Below, in pieces: positions 51,574-60,948 of a DNA stretch of 64,000 nt. Each line of letters starts with the position of its first letter. Position 1 is the first letter of the stretch. The stretch comes from Cytophagales bacterium. GTDB lineage: Bacteria > Bacteroidota > Bacteroidia > Cytophagales > Spirosomataceae. The stretch lies in NCBI GenBank assembly GCA_013298125.1, contig JAAFJP010000001.1, positions 238,581-302,580 of the forward strand. Reading direction: 5' to 3'. Made by a program: the position numbers and the translations under genes. The notes under the pieces are model-generated. The model was not told the origin of the DNA. It saw only the letters and a program-made list of their open reading frames with translations, and did not search any database.

Positions 51574-54321
51574 CTAAGCAAACGCCCTCTCCACCAATTC
51601 TGCCTGTTCAACTGTATGAACTTTCAAGAATCCCGTTGCTGGTGAAGCGGATTTTTTACGAGCTACTAAACTGTCAAATGCTTTCCAACCGAATTCTCTA
51701 ATCACAAACGACCAATAGCCCATGTTTTCGGGTTCTTCTTGTACCCATGCTACTTTGGCTTTTGGATATTTGTCTAATTCTGCTTGTACTTTTTTCGCTG
51801 GGAATGGGTGCAATTGCTCCACACGCACGATGGCTATGTCTGTACGCTTGTCTTTTTCTTGTTTTTCTAATAAATCAAAATAAACTTTTCCTGAACAAAG
51901 CAATACTTTTTTCACCTTCTTGGCATCTACATAATTATCACCATAAACCTCTTGGAATGAGCCATTTATAAATTCTGAAATGGGAGACATTACCTTCGGA
52001 TGACGGAATAATGACTTCGGAGACATCGTAATTAATGGCTTGCGGAATTTCCAAGTCAATTGACGACGCAAAGCATGGAAAATATTGGCTGGTGTTGTCA
52101 AGTTAGTTACAATCATATTCTCCTCCGCAGCTAATTGCAGGAAACGTTCAGGACGAGCATTCGAGTGTTCTGGTCCTTGTCCTTCGTAGCCGTGAGGGAG
52201 TTGCATAACCAAACCGTTCATTGTTCCCCACTTAGATTCTTGTGAAGAAATAAACTGGTCAATCATGGTTTGGGCTCCATTGGCAAAATCGCCAAATTGG
52301 GCTTCCCAAATTACCAAAGTATCAGGATTGGCAAGTGCATAGCCAAACTCAAAACCCAACACGGCATACTCAGAAAGTAGCGAATTGTAGATTTGTAGTT
52401 TTTCTTGGTCTGCCTGAATATGATTTAGTGAAATATAATAGTCATTGGTATTGGCATCGTGCAAGAGAGCATGACGGTGAGAGAATGTACCTCTCTGTAC
52501 ATCCTGACCCGATACACGTACAGGTTTTCCTTCAATCAATAAAGAACCATACGCCAATGCCTCGGCAGTTGCCCAGTTTAGTGAACCGTTTTCAAAAAAA
52601 CCTTTACGGTCAGATAAAACTTTTTCAATTTGCTTCAAAGCGGTAAAACCTGTTGGCAATTTAGAAAGTGATTCAGCAATTTTATCAATATTTTCTTTTG
52701 AAATGCCTGTTTTTGGAGAATTGTCAAACTCACCATCTTCGGCGTATCGTAATTCCGCCCAACGATTATCCAATTTGAGAGGATGATATTCTGGACGAAT
52801 TTTTTGTTTAATCAAATCCAAACGAGCCTGTAATTCTGCCTTAAATTCAGAATCCATTTCGGTAGCTAATTTGGCATCAATATCTCCACGAGCAATCAAT
52901 TTTTGATTGTATAACTCTCTTGGATTCAAATGGTTAGTAATATTTGCGTACAACGTTGGTTGCGTAAATCGAGGTTCATCAGACTCATTGTGTCCGTTTC
53001 TACGATAGCAAACCATGTCAATAAATACATCACGATTGAATTGCTGACGGAATTCTGCTGCCATTTTCGAGACAAAAACTACTGCCTCTGGGTCGTCGCC
53101 GTTTACGTGAAAAACAGGAGCATCAATAATTTTGGCAACGTCTGTACAATAGATAGAAGAACGTGCGTCCTCAAAATCTGTCGTGAAACCTACTTGGTTA
53201 TTAATCACAAAATGGATAGTTCCGCCCACTTCATACCCTTTCAATTTTGCCATTTGCGTCACTTCATAAACAATTCCTTGTCCAGCTACTGCCGCATCTC
53301 CGTGAATTAAAATCGGGAGAATTTTGTCGTAATCACCTTCGTAATGGGCATCGGCTCTGGCTCTACAAAAACCAATGACCAAAGGATTAACCGCCTCTAA
53401 ATGCGAAGGATTTGGAGCTAACTTCATCGACACCTCAACGCCTGATGGAGTAACGTGTTTTGAAGAATAGCCTAAATGGTATTTTACGTCACCATCGCCA
53501 TGAATTTGGTCTGGAAGATTACCTTCAAAACCATCAAAAATAGCATCGTACGACTTGTGCATAATATTCGCTAAAACGTTCAAACGACCACGGTGTGCCA
53601 TACCAATCATGACTTCCTGCACACCCAAATCTGCCGAACGATTCACGATTGCATCAAGGGCTGGGATGGTAGTTTCGCCACCTTCCAATCCGAATCTTTT
53701 TTGACCTAAGTATTTGGTACCCAAGAAGTTCTCAAAAACTACGGCTTCGTTGAGTTTTTCTAAAATCTGTTTTTTCTCATCAATCGAAGGATTAAAAGCC
53801 AAAGCCTCCTTTTCGATTTTTGAACGTAACCATTCCTTTACTTCTGGCTCACGAATATAGGCATATTCAAAGCCAACTGAACCCGCATAAATTTTATGGA
53901 GCGATTCAATAATTTTACGCAAAGAAACAGCACCAACTCCCAAGAAATTTCCTGCTTGAAAATTAGTATCTAAGTCAGCTTCTGAGAGAGCATAATCTTT
54001 CAAATCTAACCTCGGACGGCGGTCTTTACGCTCACGAATAGGATTGGTTTTTGCCATTAAATGTCCACGAGAACGGAAGGCTTTAATAAGGCTAATAACC
54101 GCCATTTCCTTCTGAATCATCGAAGCATCCGCAGGGGCAGATGTTGTAGTTGCACCTTTGGCTTGACCATTTGAAGAGCCACTCCATGCGGCGTGAAAGT
54201 CAAAACCTTTGAAGAAATTTTGCCAGCTTACATCTACTGAATTGGGGTCTTGCAAATACGATTCATAGAGGTTAGAAATCGCTGCTGTGTCGGCGTTGGC
54301 AATGTATGAAAATTGATCCAT
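51574..54321 (-). CDS. odhA: 2-Oxoglutarate dehydrogenase E1
   Basis: The 915-residue protein has the E1o layout: NADTAAISNLYESYLQDPNS at the start, a thiamine diphosphate-binding core (HGDAAVAGQGIVYEVTQMAK, HFVINNQVGFTTDFEDARSS), MAHRGRLNVLANI and a C-terminal transketolase domain (AQFGDFANGAQTMIDQFISS, QLPHGYEGQGPEHSNARPER). It decarboxylates 2-oxoglutarate and passes succinyl to OdhB. Two nuclease-like genes and their palindrome separate it from odhB, which is unusual for this operon. Confidence 0.97.
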   Translation of the reverse strand: MDQFSYIANADTAAISNLYESYLQDPNSVDVSWQNFFKGFDFHAAWSGSSNGQAKGATTTSAPADASMIQKEMAVISLIKAFRSRGHLMAKTNPIRERKDRRPRLDLKDYALSEADLDTNFQAGNFLGVGAVSLRKIIESLHKIYAGSVGFEYAYIREPEVKEWLRSKIEKEALAFNPSIDEKKQILEKLNEAVVFENFLGTKYLGQKRFGLEGGETTIPALDAIVNRSADLGVQEVMIGMAHRGRLNVLANIMHKSYDAIFDGFEGNLPDQIHGDGDVKYHLGYSSKHVTPSGVEVSMKLAPNPSHLEAVNPLVIGFCRARADAHYEGDYDKILPILIHGDAAVAGQGIVYEVTQMAKLKGYEVGGTIHFVINNQVGFTTDFEDARSSIYCTDVAKIIDAPVFHVNGDDPEAVVFVSKMAAEFRQQFNRDVFIDMVCYRRNGHNESDEPRFTQPTLYANITNHLNPRELYNQKLIARGDIDAKLATEMDSEFKAELQARLDLIKQKIRPEYHPLKLDNRWAELRYAEDGEFDNSPKTGISKENIDKIAESLSKLPTGFTALKQIEKVLSDRKGFFENGSLNWATAEALAYGSLLIEGKPVRVSGQDVQRGTFSHRHALLHDANTNDYYISLNHIQADQEKLQIYNSLLSEYAVLGFEFGYALANPDTLVIWEAQFGDFANGAQTMIDQFISSQESKWGTMNGLVMQLPHGYEGQGPEHSNARPERFLQLAAEENMIVTNLTTPANIFHALRRQLTWKFRKPLITMSPKSLFRHPKVMSPISEFINGSFQEVYGDNYVDAKKVKKVLLCSGKVYFDLLEKQEKDKRTDIAIVRVEQLHPFPAKKVQAELDKYPKAKVAWVQEEPENMGYWSFVIREFGWKAFDSLVARKKSASPATGFLKVHTVEQAELVERAFA

Positions 54322-54397
54322 TATATTATTTTACGTTAAATCTTAACAGTTTATACGTCAGATTGAACGTTTTTATTTCAAATTTGATTACGGAAGG

Positions 54398-54405
54398 CAA
54401 AGTTA
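54398..54405 (-). promoter_or_regulatory. TAnnTTTG promoter box of odhA
   Basis: TAACTTTG on the minus strand matches the consensus exactly, 76 bases before the odhA ATG at 54321. A TTTA lies at about the right distance upstream. Confidence 0.45.
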
Positions 54406-54573
54406 AGCTATGCTTTTAAAATAAAGTACCTTTTTAATTTGTTTTTTACTATTAATTACCAAATTTATACCGCTTTGAAAATATCACTTTGAAAAGAATT
54501 AATTTCTTTGCAAAATACAATTCATTCCTTGTTCGTTACCCTTATTTAACAATTACCTCAAAAATCCATAAAA

Positions 54574-55134
54574 ATGAAACTTTTAGCACTCTTAATGATC
54601 CTTTTTTTTATCAATTCTGATAAAGAAAAAGAAGGAGATATTCAATTCATGAAGGCTTACGAATTTGTGAATAATTATGCAAAAAATGATACACTTTTGG
54701 CAAAATGTCAGCACAAAAATATCAGTCGAAAGATTGTAGTCTCTCCACAACAAATCCCGTTTAGTTTGAACGACGTAGCTTGTAATTTTATTCAAAAAAG
54801 ATTTAAAAAGGAGGCAATGTCATGCTCACAAATCAATATGAAAGAGGGGCGATTGATTCAAATTTCTTCTGATTCGGTGTATAATGTTACGCAAAAAAAC
54901 AAGCCTATTCCTTTCAATCAAAGTATCATGTACAACAAAGCCCGTGAGCCTGAAATCGGGTACACCATGATGTTCTCTGATGTATATAAAAACTGCGTTA
55001 TGGTTGAATTACGCTATTTTTGTAATGATTCTACGGGAAATCCTTGGGGCAAAAAAGCGGTGGTGTTCTTCTTTGAATTTGATGGAATGGATGAAATTAA
55101 GTCAGTTTACAAAGGTGAGAAAATGTATCGATAA
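54574..55134 (+). CDS. Protein of unknown function with short hydrophobic N-terminus
   Basis: The 186-residue protein starts MKLLALLMILFF, a possible short signal peptide or anchor, then a polar body with GYTMMFSDVYKNCVMVELRY and CNDSTGNPWGKKAVVFFFEF near the C-terminus, two patterned strands. Five Cys residues are scattered. No family is recognised. It is divergent from odhA and convergent with DUF1801. Confidence 0.55.
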   Translation: MKLLALLMILFFINSDKEKEGDIQFMKAYEFVNNYAKNDTLLAKCQHKNISRKIVVSPQQIPFSLNDVACNFIQKRFKKEAMSCSQINMKEGRLIQISSDSVYNVTQKNKPIPFNQSIMYNKAREPEIGYTMMFSDVYKNCVMVELRYFCNDSTGNPWGKKAVVFFFEFDGMDEIKSVYKGEKMYR

Positions 55135-55220
55135 AAAATAGGAGGAAGGGAGACATGGAGACAGAAGAGAAGGATTTTGAAAATGATAATTTATTACGGG
55201 TTACCATTCTCCTCGCTCCC

Positions 55221-55643
55221 TTACTGCTTTCTTCCTTTCTCCTTTTTCATCACCATATTATAAAACTTAATCTCTGGATTCATTTCATTGAAAAGTACAG
55301 CCTCCTGCAAAATTTCTAAAAAGGCCTCCTCCTTTTCTTCATAATCTGCCAAATTTGCAAATGTAATTCCTTTTACTAATTTGCGGTCTTTGGCATCCAA
55401 AAGTCCAGATTCATTGCTCAAATGAAAACCCTTTGCAAAACAAACCTCAACGCCTTTCGTTTTCTTGATAACACCGAAGTAACATAGGTGGTCAAAGCAA
55501 TAGAAAAAGGGTGTATTCCACGAAATTTGCTCACGAATATTGGGATGAGAAAGCATAATAACCTTTCGTAGATGTGCGAGGAGCGGTTTTAGGGATTTAT
55601 CTTTACTTTCAATATAATCGTCTATGTCAATAATTTTGGGCAT
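55221..55643 (-). CDS. DUF1801-family protein
   Basis: The 140-residue protein fits DUF1801 (YdhG/YobT-like): IDDYIESKDKSLKPLLAHLR, REQISWNTPFFYCFDHLCYF, KTKGVEVCFAKGFHLSNESG. This small single-domain fold has no known reaction. Its start lies 20 bases from a palindrome that separates it from the divergent thioredoxin-like gene. Confidence 0.85.
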   Translation of the reverse strand: MPKIIDIDDYIESKDKSLKPLLAHLRKVIMLSHPNIREQISWNTPFFYCFDHLCYFGVIKKTKGVEVCFAKGFHLSNESGLLDAKDRKLVKGITFANLADYEEKEEAFLEILQEAVLFNEMNPEIKFYNMVMKKEKGRKQ

Positions 55644-55663
55644 GGTATGGTTATTGGAGAAAT

Positions 55664-55746
55664 ACTGTAGCTCGAAGTGGCAATCGAGAAAACATATAAC
55701 AAACGACTCGAAGTGCCACCGAGCGACGTTCGCTTCGAGCTACAGT
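55664..55746. repeat. Palindrome ACTGTAGCTCGAAG between DUF1801 and thioredoxin-like genes
   Basis: ACTGTAGCTCGAAG (55664-55677) is the perfect reverse complement of CTTCGAGCTACAGT (55733-55746). Inner copies of CTCGAAGTGCCA and GAGCGACG continue it, with the word TCGAAGTGGC repeated. It lies 10 bases before the ATG chosen at 55756, within a frame that could extend upstream. Confidence 0.8.
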
Positions 55747-55755
55747 AGTAATAAA

Positions 55756-56982
55756 ATGGTCTTAAAACGTCTTTTCTTAATTATAATTATATCTTTTTCT
55801 TCGTCAGCTTTTATATCAAACGCTCAAGGCATTCAATGGCAAACGGGCAGTTTTGAGAGTATTTTGAATAAAGCAAAAGCTCAAAAAAAACTCATTTACG
55901 TGGACATATACACAACATGGTGTACACCCTGCAAGCAAATGGATGCGGAGGTGTTTACAAATGCGAATGTAGGAAAAATATTTAACGAAAATTTCATAAA
56001 TTTTAAAATTGATGGAGAAAAAGGCGAAGGAAAGGACTTGGTAGAATATTTTGAATTAGACTCTTACCCAACCTCTATGTTCATTGACGGAGAATGGAAT
56101 GTGATTCAAAAATTAGAGGGCTTCCGACCAGTAGATAGACTCTTGGAAGCTGCCGAAAAAATGAAGGAACGTGGCAAAATCAGTGGTTCGGATGATGAGT
56201 TGGAACAAGCCTATTTGAAAGGGAAACGAGATGCTTCATTTCTGTTGGAATACATCAAAGTTCGGCAATTGCAAAAAATGGATAATGGAGCAATTTTAGA
56301 TGAATATTTAGGGAAAATCAGTCCCGAACAACTAAAATCTGAGACAACCCTGAAACTTATTACAGAAAATGCGTCTCAACTCCGTGGGCGGGCGTTTGAC
56401 TACCTAATGAGTCGCAAAAATGAACCCATCATCGAGCGAAAAATCAAAGGAATTATCTCTCAAAATCTCACAAAAGCGGGCAATCAAAAAAATGAAAAAC
56501 TCCTCACCGAAGTATTGACTACCAACGGACGATTGAGCAAAACTTTTACCGAAGCAAATGAGTGGAACACAGAGGCAAAAATGAACTATTTTATGCTAAC
56601 CAATCAGTCGGATAAATTCTTTACAACGGCGGATTTTTTCATGGAAACTTACGTATTGAAGAAGGATTTATCTACGTTCAAAAACCTTCCAGAACTACGA
56701 GAAGTTTATGTGCAAAAGCTAAGGAAAGCCTCAAAATTTGTAGTAGAACACTTCACTGAGCGAGAAAAATTAGAAAAAGGAGTCCTTTGGGTAAAAAAAT
56801 CAATAGAAATTGAAGAAAAATCAACAAATAATGAAATTTATTCAAGACTTTTATTTACTTTGGGGAATAAAATAGAGGCAATTCGCATAATGGACAAGGC
56901 TTTGCTCTTAGCCAAGCAAGAAAAAGCGGATAAAGGCTATCTTGATATTCTGACCAATGAGTTGATGAAAATGAAACGCTAA
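55756..56982 (+). CDS. Exported thioredoxin-fold protein with helical C-terminal domain, CTPC type
   Basis: The 408-residue protein starts at ATG 55756 with a signal peptide (to about residue 23); a longer frame from 55624 would be palindrome-encoded. A thioredoxin-like domain follows with YVDIYTTWCTPCKQM (Cys56, Cys59), EKGEGKDLVEYFELDSYPTS, then about 280 residues of helical repeats ending KQEKADKGYLDILTNELM. The redox partner is unknown; the protein acts in the periplasm by inference. The next gene is a paralogue. Confidence 0.85.
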   Translation: MVLKRLFLIIIISFSSSAFISNAQGIQWQTGSFESILNKAKAQKKLIYVDIYTTWCTPCKQMDAEVFTNANVGKIFNENFINFKIDGEKGEGKDLVEYFELDSYPTSMFIDGEWNVIQKLEGFRPVDRLLEAAEKMKERGKISGSDDELEQAYLKGKRDASFLLEYIKVRQLQKMDNGAILDEYLGKISPEQLKSETTLKLITENASQLRGRAFDYLMSRKNEPIIERKIKGIISQNLTKAGNQKNEKLLTEVLTTNGRLSKTFTEANEWNTEAKMNYFMLTNQSDKFFTTADFFMETYVLKKDLSTFKNLPELREVYVQKLRKASKFVVEHFTEREKLEKGVLWVKKSIEIEEKSTNNEIYSRLLFTLGNKIEAIRIMDKALLLAKQEKADKGYLDILTNELMKMKR

Positions 56983-57043
56983 TTTGAAAATTAATACGCT
57001 CATAAAACAATTTTCAAATTTCTAAATTTTCAAATCATCAAAT
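56980..57043. repeat. TTTGAAAATT/TTTTCAAATT palindrome at a stop codon
   Basis: TAATTTGAAAATTAATACGC and AATTTTCAAATTTC, TAAATTTTCAAATCATCAAA are inverted words. The first three bases are the stop codon of the thioredoxin-like gene. The same word family is at 39911 and 51485. Confidence 0.65.
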
Positions 57044-57143
57044 CAAAATAATTGGTATTCTTTTTGTAATTACTTTGTTTTAAATAGATTGTTTACCGCC
57101 ATGACTATCGCCCACATGAACTTATCAAACCCAGTAAAAAAAA

Positions 57144-58484
57144 ATGAAACGATTTTACTTGCCACTAATCTGTCTGATAGTCAGCATATTGGCTATGAAT
57201 CAGACCTTCTCACAAGGCATTAATTTCCGTCAAGACGATTGGCAAAATGTGTTGGTTCAAGCCAAAGCTCAAAAGAAATTAATCTTCGTGGACATCTACA
57301 CATCATGGTGCGGACCTTGTAAAGAGATGGACAAAAAGACTTTTACAGACGTGTCTGTCGGCGACAAATTCAATGCCAGATTTATCAATTATAAAGTTGA
57401 CGCAGAAAAAGGTTTTGGAATCACCCTCGCAAAACGTTATAACGTTACTTCTTATCCAACCTGCCTTTTCGTTGATCCTTCCGAAAACTTGATTTACAAG
57501 CAAGAAGGTCTTTTGAGAGCTCCTGACTTAGTGAAGGAAGCTGACATGGTTTTGAATAATCAAGCCAATGCAAAGCCACTTTATGCGTTGGATAAGTTAT
57601 ACGAAAATGGACGTAGAGATACTGAATTTTTGAATGAATATATTGCTGTTCGCTCATTGTTCACGATTGACAACACAGCTTTGGTTGAAGAATACGTGAA
57701 ATCTTTAACACCAATTCAACATTCTGCCGATAAAACACTTCGTATAATTGTCAATAACGGATTTAAAATTGATGGAAAAGCCTTTGATATTTTATTGAAA
57801 TTTCGTGAAAAAGCGGAGAGCCTTTTTGAAGGTGGTGTTGAAAAAGTGAATAGAGCTTTCTCACAAAGTATCAATGAAGTATTCAGTGAAGCCTTGAAAA
57901 CGAAAAATCAAGCGTTATTTGATAAAGCATTAGCTGCCAACTTGAAGGCACTTCCAAACACGGCTGACCGTGTGAATGATAAAAACAAATTGGCGTTTTA
58001 TTTAGCGATGAAAGACGTTAATAAATTTACGGAAGCGGCTGAACAATATCTTGACCAATATGTAATGTTCGTACAGATTGAGAGTATTCGTAAGCAAGAT
58101 TTGTGGGAATACGAAAAAATCATGCAGAACTACAAATTAGGTATTCGTGACTCAGTGGGTGCGGGTGCTGCGATGTATCAAAATTTGAAAGTAAATGCCA
58201 AAAATACGATGGCTCGTTTGACTGCCGCTGAATTGAATGAAGTGGTGAAAGCATTTTATGACCAAGTGGAAGATAAAGCCAAATTGAAAAAAGCAACTGA
58301 ATGGGCAAAGCGTTCATTGGAATTAGTTGAAACCCCTGATTCTTATCACTCTTACGCACAATTGATGTTGAAATTGGGAGATAAGCAAATGGCAATGGAT
58401 ATTGAACAAAAGGCTTATGATATTGCGATCCGAGAGAAATTAGATACCCAGAAATTTACGGCGGCTTTGGAGAAAATGAGATAA
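57144..58484 (+). CDS. Exported thioredoxin-fold protein, paralogue with CGPC active site
   Basis: The 446-residue protein has a signal peptide (to about residue 24, TFSQ), a thioredoxin-like domain FVDIYTSWCGPCKEMDKKTF (Cys56, Cys59), EKGFGITLAKRYNVTSYPTC and a helical C-terminal region. It is clearly related to the preceding protein (KAQKKLI..VDIYT.WC.PCK in both) but uses Gly-Pro between the cysteines. Two differing copies in tandem suggest functional divergence after duplication. Confidence 0.88.
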   Translation: MKRFYLPLICLIVSILAMNQTFSQGINFRQDDWQNVLVQAKAQKKLIFVDIYTSWCGPCKEMDKKTFTDVSVGDKFNARFINYKVDAEKGFGITLAKRYNVTSYPTCLFVDPSENLIYKQEGLLRAPDLVKEADMVLNNQANAKPLYALDKLYENGRRDTEFLNEYIAVRSLFTIDNTALVEEYVKSLTPIQHSADKTLRIIVNNGFKIDGKAFDILLKFREKAESLFEGGVEKVNRAFSQSINEVFSEALKTKNQALFDKALAANLKALPNTADRVNDKNKLAFYLAMKDVNKFTEAAEQYLDQYVMFVQIESIRKQDLWEYEKIMQNYKLGIRDSVGAGAAMYQNLKVNAKNTMARLTAAELNEVVKAFYDQVEDKAKLKKATEWAKRSLELVETPDSYHSYAQLMLKLGDKQMAMDIEQKAYDIAIREKLDTQKFTAALEKMR

Positions 58485-58514
58485 TCAATTCCCAATAAAC
58501 AGTTATCAATTACC

Positions 58515-58557
58515 ATTAAAAAGGCTTTCTGAAATTAATTCAGAAAGTCTTTTTAAT
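58515..58557. terminator. Bidirectional terminator after the thioredoxin-like pair
   Basis: ATTAAAAAGGCTTTCTGAA (58515-58533) and TTCAGAAAGTCTTTTTAAT (58539-58557) form a 19-bp stem with one G-U pair and a five-base loop. It lies between convergent genes ending at 58484 and 58566. Confidence 0.85.
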
Positions 58558-58565
58558 GTGTCAAA

Positions 58566-59564
58566 CTACTCTACCTCCAAAATCAACTTCCCAAAATTTT
58601 TCCCAGTAAACAACATCATCAAAGTTGGTAAGAAGTTTTTGATGCCTTTTTCGATGTGGACTTTTGAGTGAAGTTTGCCTTCTTTTATCCATCCTGCCAT
58701 TTCAACTGCCGCTTTTCCGTAATTGGCTGCGTTGTCAAAAACTACGATCCCTTCCATTCTGGCACGATTTACTAATAATGAAAGATAATTTGATGGTCCT
58801 TTTACGGGTTCTGTATTATTGTATTGTGAGATTGCTCCACAGATTACGATTCTGGCTCTGAGTCTGATTTGTCCTAAAACAATATCCAAAATTTCTCCAC
58901 CTACGTTATCAAAATAAACGTCAATTCCTTCTGGACAAGCGGCTCTTAGGGCTTTTCTTACGTCTTCGGTTTTGTAATTGATACAGGCATCGAAACCTAA
59001 TTCGTTTACACAATAATCACATTTTTCTTGGTCACCCGCAATGCCTACGACTCTACAACCTTTAATTTTAGCGATTTGTCCAACGACGCTTCCAACCGCA
59101 CCTGATGCACCCGAAACAACTACGGTTTCACCTTCTTTGGGCATTCCTGTGTTTAAGATTCCGAAATAGGCAGTCATACCTGGCATTCCCAAAGTAGCTA
59201 AATAAGTAGTAAGCGGAGCGATGTTGGTATCAACTTTTACTAAATCCTTACCGTTAGAAACACCATATTCTTGCACGCCCCAACCGCCTGTAACGTATTG
59301 ACCCACAGCGAAATCTGGGTTATTAGATTCTACAACTTCCCCAGCCGTACCCGCTCTGAAAACTTCACCAATTTGGATAGGTTTGATGTACGATTTTCCT
59401 TCATTCATCCATCCACGCATGGCGGGGTCGAGGGAGATGTATTTTGTTTTGATGAGAACTTCGCCTTCGTGAATGCTTGGAATGGCTGTTTCTTCGATTG
59501 ACAAGTCGCTATCTTTGGGATTTCCTACGGGACGAGCCGCTAATTTTACTTGGGTATTAGTCAT
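58566..59564 (-). CDS. NADP-dependent MDR-family oxidoreductase (CurA/LTB4DH type)
   Basis: The 332-residue protein is a zinc-free medium-chain reductase: SLDPAMRGWMNEGKSYIKPI, MPGMTAYFGILNTGMPKEGE, TVVVSGASGAVGSVVGQIAK, NYKTEDVRKALRAACPEGID, VYFDNVGGEILDIVL. It matches the leukotriene B4 dehydrogenase/CurA group that reduces alpha,beta-unsaturated carbonyls with NADPH. The physiological substrate is not known. It is a single gene. Confidence 0.92.
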   Translation of the reverse strand: MTNTQVKLAARPVGNPKDSDLSIEETAIPSIHEGEVLIKTKYISLDPAMRGWMNEGKSYIKPIQIGEVFRAGTAGEVVESNNPDFAVGQYVTGGWGVQEYGVSNGKDLVKVDTNIAPLTTYLATLGMPGMTAYFGILNTGMPKEGETVVVSGASGAVGSVVGQIAKIKGCRVVGIAGDQEKCDYCVNELGFDACINYKTEDVRKALRAACPEGIDVYFDNVGGEILDIVLGQIRLRARIVICGAISQYNNTEPVKGPSNYLSLLVNRARMEGIVVFDNAANYGKAAVEMAGWIKEGKLHSKVHIEKGIKNFLPTLMMLFTGKNFGKLILEVE

Positions 59565-59635
59565 GTTTGATGAATTATTTTTGGAGTTTACTTTTGAACT
59601 AACAATTTAAGAAAATGTTGCGGGTAAAAAGGCTT

Positions 59636-60898
59636 TTACTTATCAAATTTTAAATTAAATAATTCCTTAGACCTAAACCATACTACAATCACGATAAGCA
59701 TCGTCATTGTTCCGCCAAAAATTACGGATGGAACTGTTCCCATCAATTTGGCGGCAAGTCCAGATTCAAAAGCTCCTAATTCGTTGGATGAACTTACAAA
59801 AATACCATTCACGGATGAGACTCGCCCACGCATTTCGTCAGGTGTGAAGAAGCGTATGACCGTCTGGCGGATGATTACACTTACACTATCGAACGCCCCC
59901 GTGAGGAATAATGCTACTGCCGAAAGCCAAATATTGGTTGAAACGGCAAAGACCAGAGTTGCAATCCCAAAACCTGCAATTGCCAACAAAAGATTTCGCC
60001 AAGCATGATTCAGCGGAGGAAAATAAACCATCAAAAGCATGGTCAAAACTGCCCCGATAGACGGTGCTGCCCGAAGGATGCCCAGACCTTCTGCCCCAAC
60101 GTGTAGAATATCTTTGGAATAGACTGGTAATAAGGCAATTACACCTCCAAATAATACCGAAAATAAGTCTAAGGAAATAGAATAAAGAATCACTTTTGTA
60201 CTAAAAACGTAAGCAATTCCCTCACGAAGTGACTCGAAAATATTGACTTTCTGTTCACTTTGAACTGGAATAGGAGGAGAAGTTATGGTCGAAAGTAATA
60301 TCATCACCAAAACAAAAAGTCCAACCACTATCCAAAGGGTAGAAGTCAATCCCAAATAAGCATATAAAAAACCAGCAAATCCAGGACCTAAAATAGCACC
60401 CGCCTGCCAAAATGAACTTTGCCATGTGGCAGCATTGGCATATACTTCTTTGGGAATTAGAAAAGGATTTAATGAACCCGAAGCTGGGCTATAAAACCCT
60501 CTGGCAAAGCCAATGAGCATTATTACACTATAAATGACAGTCAATATTTGAGATTTAGAAAGTTCAGAGGATGGTAAGGTTGCCCAAATCAAGATTAAAG
60601 AACCGATGATAATAACCCCCAAACTGAGTTGCATTAAAGTTTTTTTGTTGTATTTATCCGCTAAGTGTCCCCCAAATAATGCTAATGAAATGTAAGGTAG
60701 AGCTTCTGCCAAACCAATATAGCCCAAAGCCAATTTATCGTTAGTTACGTCATAAACGTAATAGCCAAATACAACTTCCTGAATCAAAATCGCTATCGTA
60801 ACGAAACTATTGGCAAAAATAAAGGCAACAAATTGTGGGTATTTGAGGGCAGCGTATGGGGATTGGGGGTTAGGGATTGGGGATTGGGAATTGTCCAT
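59636..60898 (-). CDS. MFS transporter, EntS-like
   Basis: The 420-residue protein has twelve membrane helices and MFS motifs (GGHLADKYNKKTLMQLSLGV after TM2; GVIALLPVYSKDILHVGAEG). It resembles the EntS/MFS_3 group of exporters, so it may export a small molecule; the substrate is unknown. The first residues MDNSQSPIPNPQSPY are coded by a word-repeat tract (60856-60893), so the original start may have been nearer ALKYPQFVAFIFANSF. Confidence 0.88.
   Translation of the reverse strand: MDNSQSPIPNPQSPYAALKYPQFVAFIFANSFVTIAILIQEVVFGYYVYDVTNDKLALGYIGLAEALPYISLALFGGHLADKYNKKTLMQLSLGVIIIGSLILIWATLPSSELSKSQILTVIYSVIMLIGFARGFYSPASGSLNPFLIPKEVYANAATWQSSFWQAGAILGPGFAGFLYAYLGLTSTLWIVVGLFVLVMILLSTITSPPIPVQSEQKVNIFESLREGIAYVFSTKVILYSISLDLFSVLFGGVIALLPVYSKDILHVGAEGLGILRAAPSIGAVLTMLLMVYFPPLNHAWRNLLLAIAGFGIATLVFAVSTNIWLSAVALFLTGAFDSVSVIIRQTVIRFFTPDEMRGRVSSVNGIFVSSSNELGAFESGLAAKLMGTVPSVIFGGTMTMLIVIVVWFRSKELFNLKFDK
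60856..60893. repeat. GGGATTGGGGATTGGG tandem words at the MFS start
   Basis: TATGGGGATTGGGGGTTAGG and GATTGGGGATTGGGAATTGT on the plus strand repeat the 7-bp word GGGATTG, ending at the MFS start codon. They are of the same family as CCCTAATCCCTAACCCC at 24222. The tract is translated as NSQSPIPNPQSPY. Confidence 0.7.
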
Positions 60899-60919
60899 TA
60901 GTTTTAATTGCTCATGTAA

Positions 60920-60939
60920 GACGGACAGCCTCGTCCGTT
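60920..60939. repeat. Short palindrome ACGGAC...GTCCGT, second copy
   Basis: ACGGAC (60921-60926) and GTCCGT (60933-60938) form a 6-bp stem. ACGGAC(A/G)AGGCTGTCCGT is shared, inverted, with 7661-7680. It lies between the MFS start and the next gene's stop. Confidence 0.55.
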
Positions 60940-60948
60940 ATCGGTTTA

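Noticed and set aside
55624..55755. N-terminal extension of the first thioredoxin-like protein
   Set aside because: The extension is coded by the palindrome at 55664-55746, and a proper signal peptide begins at ATG 55756.
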